From Dinochytrium kinnereticum (lineage: Eukaryota; Chytridiomycota; Chytridiomycetes; Chytridiales; Chytridiaceae): 64,000 nt of DNA. The number at the start of each line of letters is the position of its first letter. Positions within the stretch are counted from its first letter, which is position 1. Positions 45,566 through 56,461 of the stretch are shown in pieces. The DNA lies in NCBI GenBank assembly GCA_027604005.1, contig JADGJT010000033.1, forward strand, positions 1-64,000. The letters run 5' to 3'. The notes under the pieces were generated by a model that made no database searches, was not told where the DNA came from, and was given only the letters and a program-made list of their open reading frames with translations. A program made the translations under genes and the position numbers.

Positions 45566-45656
45566 TAGAGTTTTTGTCTCTTCTGTTAAAAGTGATGCGA
45601 TATGTTTTTCTTTTATTATTTAGCACATACATTTAAAACTTCCTTTTCTTAAAAAA

Positions 45657-47801
45657 TCACATATGCTTTTGATACGCGTCCAACATGTTTTGTACGGATT
45701 CGAACCCTTCATCAAACAAGGCGTCAACATCCCATCCTGATCCCGTTTTCGTTTTCCAGTGCCGCCGATACCAGTGTATGTAAGCTCCGGCATCTCTCAT
45801 TGACCTCGACTTTGCCAGAACCGGCTCAATCGTGTGGAACGCATCTGAAGTGTTTGCGCAGAGCACCAGCGACCGATTCTTGGACCGAAGGTCCGTTGCT
45901 TTTTTTGTTTTAAAAAAAAAAAAAAATAGGAAGAGAAGAAAAGAAAAGAGGTCAGAAAGAGAAACATACCCTCTCACTTACTGTAGCATGACGAGACGGA
46001 GAGGTCCAGCCCGTTATCGTACCCAGTGTAAACTCCCAGCTTTGTCTTCACCTTATTCTCGATTGTGGAAACCGTGGAAGGAGTCGCTGGAGACCTTCCC
46101 TTATGCGACCAAAACTCTGGTCCAATCCCACCTCTCACCAAAAGCCTTGCTCGAAGAAACCTAGCAAATTTCCAACTCCTTAAAAATACATAGAAAAACA
46201 AGCAAATGTGAAGAAAACAAGCTTCATCACTCACGTTCTTTTTGCGTAGTTGTATGGTATTGGGAGGTTTCGGAGAAGATTGGTGGTGAGGTCTGGCCAT
46301 GCTTCTGATGTTGTTTTTGGCAGGCTATTGGGGGTTGATTGTTGTTTTTGTTTTGTTTTTGTTTGTTTTTTTTTGGATTCGAGGGAAAAGAAAGGCTTAC
46401 CCAAAACTCGGATCCGCGCCAGGAACAATGTGGGAAGAAGAGATTGTAGCGATTTTGCATGAAGGTGTTGGGACCAAAGTATTGATCAGATCTAGACCAT
46501 CAAAACGCCTTGGCCTTCAACAAAAAAAAAAAAAAAAGCAACGTCAAAAAATGTGATGACGATCCAGAACAGCAATTCTCCTTCGCTCCTACTTTTCATG
46601 CTCTAATTCTCCGGGGGATATCTGACGAGCAGGTGTGGTAGGTAACAAAACCCCTGCGACACATTGCGCAATGTAATCGTTGAGATCGTGAAGGGTGACT
46701 CTGTCTTCGGGTTTTTTGGTTGAATTGAAGGATGAACCGGTGCTCTTCCCTCCTCCTTTTTCAAGAGGGTTAAACACATGAAGCATCGAAAACGGAAGTA
46801 AGAAAATTCAAAGTACTGACGCCTTAAGGAGTGGAAGTCATACTGCTTTGATACGGAGGCCATCGTGGAGTCGTTGGCGAATAAAAAGGAGAGATCTGAA
46901 AGACTTTGCAAGTTCATTGATTAGAATTCGTCGAAAGTTATGAGACTTTACTTTTGAATCCATCCGAGAGACAGAATGGAGTTGTAGTGTTGTAAAGCGG
47001 TTTCTCCGGACGAGAAAGGTAGAACACTAATAATTGTTACAGAAGAGATAGATGGATTGGGGAGGGGGGAAAGATGAGGCATACGAGCAACTGATAATAA
47101 AGGATTTGGACGTCTCGTCTTTCAACTCTTCAAGTATCCTTGGACAAGCATCAGTATGATGACATGAAACTAAATAAGTCCCAAACCTCGACCCCAGACC
47201 AGAACCAGTTCCTCCAGCAACGCTAAAATAAGACTGTTAAATATGTAGCGCTGTGAAAGTGAGGTTTAAGGGAAAGCGCCAAAAGTAAATAAGGCCCAAG
47301 GACATAGAACATCATCCAAACCTATGAACCAGCATGCACCCTGGACTAATTTCATCAGACCTCTCAAGCGTTATTCTCACAGCCTCTAAAGTAGCTACAA
47401 GTCCCTGATCATCCCAATACCCATAAGCCCAGTTATTTCCTCTCCCCGTGGACCCGCAATCGACAATAGTTGTGCTTCCCTTGGAATTGACATCGCCAGA
47501 TTTAAGGACCTGAGACCAAGTCTGCATATATCCCATTACCGTCAATGCCATCTTCGTAAAGCACCTCACCTTCTTCTCAGTATCAACAACGATCTGGTCG
47601 AGCTGGCAGAGGCTGCTGCGTTGCTTTGATGATGGATATCTTTGGGTGGAATGTTACTTTCCCAGCGGAACAGCTTCTTCTTAATTACTCATGCTCCAAC
47701 TGCTTCACAATGGTCTGGCCGACCTGAATCCCACACTATGGAGCTTTAGGAGCCGTTCTGCCACAGCCGAAACGCACCTGGCCAACTTGAAGAAGGATCA
47801 T
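45657..47801 (-). CDS. TUBD1: Delta-tubulin
   Basis: Tubulin superfamily member needed for triplet microtubules of centrioles and basal bodies. Thirteen exons: 47801-47778, 47735-47689, 47639-47570, 47521-47322, 47222-47187, 47138-47085, 47026-46952, 46903-46821, 46755-46593, 46514-46401, 46324-46235, 46178-45982, 45898-45657 (464 aa; human 453). The first two exons join as MILLQVGQ|CGIQVGQTIVKQL, the tubulin GQCG motif. Then IVVDTEKK, GRGNNWAYGY, the tubulin signature AGGTGSGLGSR, LPFSSGETALQHYNSILSL, LNDYIAQCVAGVLLPT, INTLVPTPSCKI and the C-terminal SKSRSMRDAGAYIHWYRR, which follow delta- rather than alpha-, beta- or gamma-tubulin. There is no C-terminal acidic tail. The segment between GQCG helix 1 and IVVDTEKK is ~20 residues shorter than in human. 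Confidence 0.91.
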
Positions 47802-48160
47802 GCATGCAATCGGAGTCCGAACCGTGTCTCACACCAATGTCAAAAGCATTAGAGTACTATGTGTACAGTACAGAATGCAGATTTCTTAAACCCCACCACC
47901 CACGTCTACTTCAACCGCAGTTACTATTGCCATGTATCTACACTTAATTTATTATGATGCCCTGAGATAGTAACATCCCATTGCATTGAGTGGCCCCGCT
48001 GGCCCCAGCACTCCCATATGGAAAAACAAAATCCCATTCGCCCACTTTCAAAAACACATGCAATGGTGTCGAGTTTCAGAATCGGGGGACGTTTTAATGC
48101 ATTCTTGGGTACGTTTCAGGTGGGTACGCTATCAACATAGATTAATAGTAACGTTTAGCA
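47802..48160. other. Spacer between delta-tubulin and SIZ/PIAS gene
   Basis: Promoter of delta-tubulin and 3' flank of the next minus-strand gene. A possible terminal exon of the SIZ/PIAS gene (acceptor gatag near 48122, ending YPPETYPRMH and a stop at 48094) lies here as an alternative ending. Confidence 0.4.
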
Positions 48161-50760
48161 TTATGGGTTGGGTAGTAGGAAAGATAACTCACAAGGATCC
48201 GTAAGAGGCCGTTTACGGCCATTCATATCCGGCGCTGACGTTACGTCCGAATACAAATTACCCCGATTCGACATCTCCCCACCAGCGTAAGAGTTATCAT
48301 ACAGATTGCTCAAACTCGCATTGGGGAATGTCATCGCCGTGAAAGCATTTCCCGGTGAACCAGTTTGATTCTGCGGTGACTGCCGATGAAAGGGAGGAAG
48401 AACATGATACAATGCCTGGTTTTGGGAAACCGGCAGCATTTGATGCTGCTGCAAAGGAGATTCAGCGTTGGTTATAGTCCCGCGATTCATATTCGAGTGA
48501 AGAAAAGGCGCCAATGACGATTGATACGAAAGCATTTGCGCAGAGTTCATGCCGGAGGAAGAGGAACTTGATAACGAGTGTTGCTGTGGTTGCTGATGCT
48601 GCTGTGGAGGGGTGCTCATTCCAAGCATGGGTTGGTTAACGGACAGATTGTAGTAGGGATATGCTGTGCCGTTGTTGCTGTTGACGGTTTGAGCACTGGT
48701 AAGGTTGACATGGTTGGGGTTTTGAGGTTGCGGCAAGTTATACCGCGGGGATGATATGGAAGCCGGAGGAAGATGGAGGTTGAAGAAGGGATTGAAGGTA
48801 GTTTCTGTAGGCTCAGTGCTCAATGATGACGTGGATGAAGCAGAGGCCTGCTCCGACTTCACCTCGCGATCATTCAGCCCCGAAGCACCATCCTCATCAT
48901 CACTGGTAAGATCAATGACTTCGGGCTGACTTTGCACCTTCTTGGCTGCAAGGTGGAAAAAATTCATAAAAATCCAGTTTTCCTATGAGGAAACCCTTAC
49001 CTGAGGTTGGTACTGAAGATGTGGGTTGTGTTGGAGGGCGGTAATCATCGTCGTCATCATCAATTATTAGGGTATCATCACTCCCAATATCAGATTTTCG
49101 AGGCTTTGCTGGCGTTGAAGATTCCTTCGCCGACCCCGATTCGCCGATAAGGACAAAACCTCCGTCGTCCAACAGTTCTGCCGATTCTACAGCGTCTTTC
49201 CCTTCAGCAGACTTGATCAAATCTTGGAAAAACCCGTCTATCAAAAGGTTTTCGTACAAAGCCTGTTTTGAGCAAACTGGGCATATCCAGGTTGGAATGC
49301 GTTCGTTCATGTAAAGATACGTCTCCATATCGAAGCATTGAACATGCTGACAGGTTGAAGCTCTGCCGGGATGCCGAATGCGGCTTTGCATGATTGGATC
49401 TTTCAGCGAGACCCTTTGAGATGTGGCTATCACTTCGTCATCATCTATCGCCGCCTTTACACGCGCCTGCCCTAAACCAATTATGTCAGATTAGCAATGC
49501 CTTTATCAATCAGACAAAAGAAAGAGTAGGCAATAAAACTCACTCTCTGAGAGAATGTCTTCTTTCGATACTGTTTTACTTTTCACAAGCGTTTCTATGA
49601 TTGATGCCACAGGAATTTTTCTCGTGAACTGCAAGCTAATGACAAAGCGTCGAGAGGATGGATACACCTTGATCTCGACAGCATTTATGGCACCAGGATT
49701 CTTATGCAGCTGTCCAGTTATATCTGCCGGCTTTGCGGTCCATGGCTTTCCCTTCATGCCAAGGTACGTCTAAACAGGGTATTTTAAAACACAGAGAGCA
49801 AATGTTGAAGCCTACGTTCGTTGATAGGGTGATTGTGTTGACAGCAATGATGCAGTTATGCCCAGAGCTATGGCCATTAGGTGGGGGCGGTGGGGGAGGA
49901 GGATATTCGATCGGGATGCCGGATCCAGATCGGGGATAAGCTGTGCCTGGCAGGCCACTTTCTGGGCCCATAAACAGCATCATTTGATGGGGTAGAGGAC
50001 TGTTGGATCGCAGCTTCATAACCTGATCGGCCGTTAATGTGAACCTCATATCGATCCGTCCATTCAAGCCTGAAAACAGTGAGAAAAAGAAACATCTTCC
50101 ACCCACAGTCACAGGTTTTAGATAGGATGCACTCTGTAACAGCAAAAAAAGGTGATTCCCAGAACCTCGGCGGTGATTTGGAATTGGACCCGGTGGCATT
50201 TGACTTTGGCCGTGCAGCTGAGAGCATATTCATAGATATCGATCCAGAAGGCTTTTGGGTTTGTGGGCTGACTAACAATCTGAGCTTCGGTAACCCCGCC
50301 TGATTTGCACTCGCTCCACCACTGGTTGATAATCTACGTAACGTGAGAACACTCCCTGGAATTATCCAGTCGCTACCTTATTCCTGTGACCTCAAACATC
50401 CACTGAGAAACTTCGGCCAGCTCATCCCGCTGCCTCTTCCTATCAATCAGAGCCACCAGCCGCTGTTGAAGCTCTGCTTTATTTCCACTGACTTTTTCTC
50501 GTCCCCTCTTCAAAATATCTTTCATCTGCGGATTCTTGAGGGCGAGCAGCTCAATCTTAAGAAGCTGCAGTTGAGGGCAACAAGGAGATTAGCAATCCAA
50601 TCCCAGCCAAAGTGACGTGATCACAGCCAGCCAAAGGCGTCAAGGATATCGGCCAGCATCAAAAGATACGCAGGGAATTCGGTGGATATCCGTTGCAGCC
50701 GGTCGTCGGGGGTGATCCTGCACTCACATCGTAGTCGTCCAGTTGCCTCTGCCCACTCAT
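48161..50760 (-). CDS. SIZ1: SIZ/PIAS-type SUMO E3 ligase
   Basis: Transfers SUMO to chromatin and PCNA-type substrates. Seven exons: 50760-50728, 50564-50377, 50333-50113, 50069-49816, 49769-49544, 49471-49001, 48945-48161 (725 aa). SAP domain (residues ~10-50): LKNPQMKDILKRGREKVSGNKAELQQRL. PINIT domain: PRFWESPFFAVTECIL, RIDMRFTLTADQVMKLRSN, then an octaproline insert, and MKGKPWTAKPADIT with INAVEIKVYPSSRRFVISLQF. SP-RING: VSLKDPIMQSRIRHPGRASTCQHVQCFDMETYLYMNERIPTWICPVC, with the C-x-H and CPVC zinc ligands. A second half contains an acidic SUMO-interacting motif, PEVIDLTSDDED, and a long Gln/Asn/Ser-rich tail. A strong donor (gtgagt, 48189) near the end allows an alternative C-terminus. 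Confidence 0.88.
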
Positions 50761-50821
50761 CACTCATACCGCTCCATAAGTCAAAAAAACTGAAAAATTT
50801 CCTTGCCCGTTTTGAGGGGGA
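50761..50821. promoter_or_regulatory. 61-bp divergent promoter (SIZ/PIAS and Nur1-like)
   Basis: Start codons on opposite strands are separated by 61 bp with an A-rich core (catacc..gtcaaaaaaactgaaaaa). No TATA box. Confidence 0.4.
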
Positions 50822-52108
50822 ATGTCAAGAAGACCAACTGCTGCTCGGACGACGACGACGGCAACGGAGGCGGGACGGGCGAGTCCGGCACCTGCGCTCG
50901 CTGCATTCACACGGCATGCGCGCACTCCAAAGTCTGCGAGAAAGGTCATGAAGACACCGCTGGTTGAGAGGATCTACTCGGCGCCAGCGGATGTGATCAT
51001 GCTCTCAAACGACCTGCTGAGCTCGCTGGATTGGTCGAGCCTCTTCTACAAGACGAGGTGAGCCGCGGTGCAACTCGTTGCCTCGTCACTCGAATCATCT
51101 TTTTGATGAAATTATGGTTAAGCACGGCCGTTGGAATCTTGCTGAACGTGGTTTTGCTGGCCATAAAGGCTTACAAAGGGGAGGCCTTTGCGGACGATGA
51201 GTTTGGCGACCTGCTTGCAAAGCCACAATTTTTGAAGAACAAAGGAACCGGAAAAGTTGCAGTCAAAGAGGCTCAAAAAGCTTCTTCGTGGTCGAATGTT
51301 GGCACCGTGGTAAGCTTGGGCATACCCTTCTTTGGCATTTAATTTTGAATAGCTTTTCTTGCTAGAAATAGGGCTCATCGCGTTTAGCGTATTGAATGCT
51401 TTCTTTATTTTAAATGCTTCAAAGACGTACACGCTATTTCATCAGCCTACTCAGGTACATTCTTGAACCCAGTGTCTCGAAGTAATGAAAACTTGAAGCC
51501 TCCCATTAATGATCCAACGGATGAGTCGTGGAAGATAAAATCGAAAAACGCGAGGCTTGTCATGATAGATGTTAACCCAAGGATACCCAGTTTGGATGAT
51601 GAAAGCAGTGATGAAGAAGAGTACACCATCAAGACGCCATCCCGTTTTCTTGGACGACCTCGAAGAAGGGTTCCTTCTCTTGTAAAACCAGAACCAAATA
51701 TGGAGCCCAGATGGAAGCTTAATATCTGGGATCCACCAGAGTGGGGCTTAAATCTTTTGCGGTATGAAGTGGCGCCTTTACTTTTCCTTAGTCTAATCTT
51801 TTTTGTCCCAAGATGGTTTTCCCCAGCAAAGGTTATATTGGTATATGGCTGTACAAAAAACAGCTGGGTTCTTAATATTGTCGCCGCGTTGGTGTCCGAT
51901 GCCATGGTTTGGAACTATCCGAGGCATAATTAATTTTGTGTAGTTGTATTTGGTCATGCAGGCATTCACAGATAAGATTAATGATCAAGAGATATTGCAC
52001 AAGCAGATGACGTTGGAATACAATCGTTTTGTTTATGCAATGCCTCCGTTTCGAGCAAAAGCATCGCATGGGGTTGGAGGTGATGAACCTTGGACTTCGG
52101 ATCAATAA
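50822..52108 (+). CDS. NUR1: Nur1/Mug154-like nuclear rim protein (DUF2418)
   Basis: Probable inner-nuclear-membrane protein; yeast Nur1 tethers rDNA and heterochromatin to the envelope with Lrs4/Csm1. Six exons: 50822-51057, 51123-51309, 51353-51454, 51499-51761, 51813-51891, 51944-52108 (343 aa). Family-like features in order: basic N-tail, PADVIMLSNDLLSSLDWSSLFYKT, first TM (TAVGILLNVVLLAIKAY), second TM (LFLLEIGLIAFSVLNAFFIL) with KTYTLFHQP, NARLVMIDV, WKLNIWDPPEWGLNLL, FSPAKVILVY, and a C-terminal KINDQEILHKQMTLEYNRFV. Two introns are essential: a 44-nt intron at 51455 removes what would look like a frameshift, and the intron at 51892 gives the C-terminal helix instead of an early stop. 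Recognition is from motif memory. Confidence 0.73.
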
Positions 52109-52206
52109 ACTCAGTTTGGCATTTTGGTTTTACGTGTTATTGCATAATTATTTACAAGACTCGGGCGTGACCAGATACCCCCCCAAGCATGGTTTCGCCT
52201 GAAGCC

Positions 52207-53060
52207 TCAATGGTGAGGTGACGAGGGCGAGGGATTGTAATAGTCCACCCGGTCGATTCTCTGATCTAAAGGTACAATAGAATCCTCATACCGCACCTTG
52301 AAATCCTAAGAACTGTTAGATAAAACCAAGTAGTAAAAGCTAATTGCCTGCCATCCGGGATGCCGTTCTTCAATGTACTCAGGTGGTATGTCGTCGTCCC
52401 CACCCTCACAGGCATCTCGATAAACAATTTGATTCTCCTCAAAGGCGAGGCGCTTTCCTTTGGCAGCGGCTTTAATCTTCATGAGGCAGTAAAGCCCTCT
52501 GGCTATGCGTGGTTTCATGTGCGTTTCTAACGTTTGCCTGACTCTCGGATCGTCGATAAGGGTGTGAGGTGCGCTGATAAGACCGCAGCCCTCCGCTCCT
52601 AATCGGATCAAATTGTCGACCTGCATGGTGACGGACGATGGCGGGCGATCTGGTGATAGGATGAATTTGTAGTTGAGGACGCTGAAGATGCCAAATCGAT
52701 GCATGGAGAGCTTTCGACAACCGTCCTGCCTATATCCTCATTAATATGCACACAATCAATAAATACGTTACGTCTCCCATATTGCCTGCGCATCCTTCGT
52801 AATCAGGCAGTTGATATAATTCAAGCCGTCAGAGACTTCGCAGAGAACGCCTGCCTCATCTTCCCGTGTTGAAACCTGACTGATTAATTGGCGAATGTGT
52901 CCAACAGGATTGCTCCCACCCTTATAATCTGCAGCCGCGATCCGCGTGAGAGTGGCGTTGAAAGAATGAATTGGCCGGCATTCGAAGCCTGCTTCTTGCA
53001 GGCATCTTGAACCTGAGCGCACAGGTTCTTTGCAAGCCACGGCTTCAGCACCGACCCCAT
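52207..53060 (-). CDS. Putative telomeric OB-fold protein of the TPP1/Tpz1/Est3 type
   Basis: Candidate shelterin/telomerase-recruitment subunit. Four exons: 53060-52920, 52875-52772, 52729-52348, 52305-52207 (241 aa). It opens with MGSVLKPWLAKNL, similar to the LRPWI start of the TPP1 OB fold. The fold-like run continues VLCEVSDGLNYINCLITKDAQAIWE, matching the pattern of TPP1's LLVSDGTHSVRCLVTREAL, then GIFSVLNYKFILSPD and SVTMQVDNLIRLGAEG. The last intron appears to use a GC donor (CAG|GCAATT) with a TCTAAC branch site; without it the protein would end 12 residues later with no conserved tail. OB folds are weakly conserved, so another OB-fold role (RPA-like, CST-like) is possible. Divergent from PGAP1. 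Confidence 0.5.
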
Positions 53061-53433
53061 CCCCAAGTATGCCGATTTCTCATTGACAATCTTGGAACAG
53101 CCAAACCATGTTACGGCAACTGACTGCTGCTTTTGCTACGCGAGCATCTTCTGAGTGGTTGTGGCGCCATGGTTTATGCATTCATGGAGCATGGAACACG
53201 ACCATCTCCTTCCACTGCGTATTGGCCATGGCCGCCGTTAGAAGTTATTCCTGATGAAGCAGAGCACCAGCTAGTCATGATAGCAACGGTTGAGCGGTTG
53301 GAGGGCCTCGATGAAAGAGAAGGAAAGCTGATCGATCCTTTCACCTCCATAGCGTTAATAGTATCGCTGTTCAGGCCACCATCTTCATTTCTGCCCATTC
53401 TTTTGACAAACTTTCTCAAGTCCAACCCTTCCA
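53061..53433. other. Divergent promoter region (TPP1-like / PGAP1)
   Basis: 373 bp between two start codons on opposite strands. Open frames on both strands cross it, but none carries a recognisable domain or joins well to either gene. Confidence 0.4.
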
Positions 53434-56327
53434 ATGTGGAAATGGCTGCTGGTTCTGTTCGGGGTTGGATGGATGATCGCGGTGCTGGGAGTCTTCACCT
53501 TCCCCTCCATGGATCTTGCAGGATGTAGAATGACTTACATGTGGCCGTTCTACATTGATGTGCCGGTCTCATCCCCTCTGAGCAAAAAATACTCTCTGGT
53601 CTTGTTCAAGGAACGCAGCTTTGATACGTCGTTGGAGGTGATTGTTCTTCTTCTTCTTTGGTATTGGCGGCCCTAATGCTGGTTTAGCCTGTGGGAAACA
53701 CGCCTGTTCTGTTTATTCCGGGTCATGCTGGAAGTAGTAGACAAGTCCGTTCATTAGGATCAGTTTCGGCTAGATTTTATGATACCTACAAGGCCTCCAA
53801 GAAGGATATGTCGCCCTTAGATTTTTTCGCAAGTATGAATGCGCTTGTTCCTTTCTTTACTCACAAGAAAAAAAGTTGATACTGGGGAAGAATGGACAGC
53901 CTGCGATCAGAAATTGATTAGGGAACAAGCAGAATTTACAAACACCGCGATTTCGGTCATCCTCTCATTATACAAAGACAGGGCGGTAAAACCAACGTCT
54001 GTTATACTTATTGGGCATTCAATGGGCGGTATTGTGGCCAGAACCATATTTATGCTCGACAGTTACGGTAAAAACTCAGTCAACACCATTATCACCTTGG
54101 CCAGCCCACATTCCAAGCCTCCCCTTGAGGTTGACTTTGGAATTGTTACCCACTACAGCTCGCTGAAAGCATTTTGGAATAGCAATTTGAAGGATGGACT
54201 GCTGAGAAATGTGTCTCTTGTCTCACTTGCGGGGGGCAATAGGGATGCACTCGTTCTCTCTGAAACCACAGAGGTCAAGGAGTTCCTACCCGTCGAGCAT
54301 GGTTTTACGGCTTTCACGACCGGGGTACCCTTTGTTTGGGTGGCCGCGGATCATCGTTGCATTTTATGGTGTAATCAGCTTATGAGACGAGTTGTTCAAA
54401 CTATATACGACGTGGTTGATGCGACTAGCCCTACGAAAACAATCAAGTTAAAAAACAGGGTTACAACATTTAGAAAAAACTTTCAGTATCGATTCAGTCA
54501 ATCTGCAGTGGACACTAAAAGAGGTTAGTTTCTGATCTTGCTTTCAAAGCAACTTGTCAAATACTTATTTTTTGTGGAATAGCAGCAGTACAAAGTTTCT
54601 CGTTGATTGAGCAAGCCCGAAAGCCGTATATCTTTGATGCTGGGAGAATGAAGGTGTGGGAGGGTGATTCCAGCGCCAACATTATTGCGATAAAGTTGAA
54701 CTCAACTCGACAGTCAACTATTCGGCTGCTCTGGGATGTAGGAGTGACTGAAGAATTGATTGAACAGAAGATCGTCCATAGATGCAGATATCTTCCCGAC
54801 AAGTCACTGGAATGTGTAGCGTTAGAGGTTACTTTCCAAGAACTTCCAAAGTATTTTCCGAGTGTGGAGGACTACGCACATGATCCGACGTTTGCATTTG
54901 CAGAATTTACGATAAGCGGCGATTCTGATGATCCAGCTTTGGGTTTAGATGTGAGGGAATTTCCAAAGGGGGCTTTGGCGTTTATTACAACCGACGCTCC
55001 AATGCAACCTCTTCGACTTTCGTGTTCATTGTTTCGTAGGTGTTTAGTTTCTGAATGATCTTTTTAATTGCCACATCTAGAGCAATCTTATCATACACCT
55101 TTACTCTTTGGCTCAGATATCGACGCCTCTTGCATGAAAATGTCTTTCTTTAAGTTTCAGATCGCCTTCGAACAGAATTGTCCTTCAAGTACGCCGCATA
55201 AAGTTCTATAATAGCTTACGTATTAATTAGATGAGGATGCGTATCTTGTTATGTCCCAAGAGAGTGGGTCAGAAATGAAGTTCTATTTGAATTCGACCGA
55301 ACATACATTGGACATTCACCAGAGCACACCAGAGGGCGCTCGCTTAAAGTTATGGCATAACCCCAAGTGTAAAATCACAAAGATTTCATCGCGCCTAAAT
55401 GCGTTGGGAAGCTTTAAGGCCATAACTCGCAAATTCTATCCAACTTGGATCAATTTAGCGTCATCTTATGCGATCTTGGGTCTTTTGAATCAGATTAAGA
55501 ATCGACGACGTAGGAAATCTAAACTTTGCTTTTTGTGCTAATGCTTAAATAGTGGCACCGATATTCCTCATGAATATTAGATGCCTAGTGACTTTCGCAT
55601 TCTTGACTATTACCATAACAGTTAAGCATATTATACCCTTGTCTCCATCGATCACGGATGTGATAGTAATGGCACCAATTTTTACATTATGCCTTTCATT
55701 AACGGCGTTGGTGGCATATTATGTCGTTTTCTCCCTTGCGTTTGTTTTGTGTGTATTCGGACGTTTCAGCAAGTTACATTTAAGGTATATTCTTTTCACA
55801 AAGCCCATATTAATTTTTACAGCAAGCGAGTTTTCCGATCCTCTATTACTCTAGTTTTGACCCTTGGGATGTCACCGAGCATGCTTGCAATCTTCGCTTT
55901 TTTCTCTGTCTTTATTCACATGGTAGAGAAGGGGCTCCATAGAAGTCTTACAAGCAGCCTTGTTAACGTGAACATCGTTGCCGTGGCCCTAATGCACATC
56001 TTACCAGCCATACCAGGAGCGATCGTTTTTTTCCATGATTTGATGAAAGGATGGTATCGGTTTGGAGAGGTTTCGCTCGTGGGGATGGTCTCTTATTTGC
56101 CAATGGCACTTTGCGGAATATTTGGGGTTTCTTCCCTCGACACACTGTAAGCAAGAACGGTTTTTTGTTTGTTTATTTTTTGCTAACATTCGAATAGCAC
56201 AGAGCAACGACGCGCGCAGGTCATGCTGCTGCTGGCAGCGGTTGTCGCGTTCAATGCGATCGCGGCGGCGCATTGGAACTCTGTCGTTCTTGGCCTTGTT
56301 TTTTGTGTCCTGCTTGTAAAGTTCTAA
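53434..56327 (+). CDS. BST1: GPI inositol-deacylase (PGAP1/Bst1)
   Basis: ER membrane lipase that removes the inositol acyl chain of GPI anchors, allowing ER exit. Nine exons: 53434-53637, 53688-53832, 53876-54523, 54583-55035, 55081-55188, 55231-55509, 55553-55784, 55823-56146, 56198-56327 (840 aa). N-terminal TM (WLLVLFGVGWMIAVLGVF), then CRMTYMWPFYI, GNTPVLFIPGHAGSSRQVRSLGS, the lipase elbow ILIGHSMGGIVAR with the nucleophile Ser, TIITLASPHSKPPLEVD, and a luminal beta domain (HTPLLFGSDIDAS, RLKLWHNPKC). The C-terminal ~270 residues form about six to seven hydrophobic helices. The correct frame across 55036-55230 was chosen because only donor gtaggt at 55036 gives FQQSYHTPLLFG. Length is somewhat below yeast Bst1 (1029 aa). 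Confidence 0.93.
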
Positions 56328-56461
56328 AGCGCATTAAATTCACAAGTGAAAGCTGCAAACACTCAGCTACGCCGATATCATGAAGTTGTTGTTGAGCCTT
56401 TTTCGAGGACAAGTTTCAGACTTTTTTTTTTTTTTCTTCTGGTTGTACCACAGCATCTGCA

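Noticed and set aside
51455..51498. Apparent frameshift in the Nur1-like gene
   Set aside because: A 44-nt intron with normal GT and AG ends restores the frame and the expected sequence order, so no break is needed.
53133..53528. 131-codon frame overlapping the PGAP1 start
   Set aside because: It conflicts with the clear PGAP1 N-terminus in another frame and shows no domain.
55040..55080. PGAP1 reading giving LSYTFTLWLRYRRLLHENVF
   Set aside because: That frame stops soon after and cannot reach the next exon; the alternative donor gives a continuous luminal domain.
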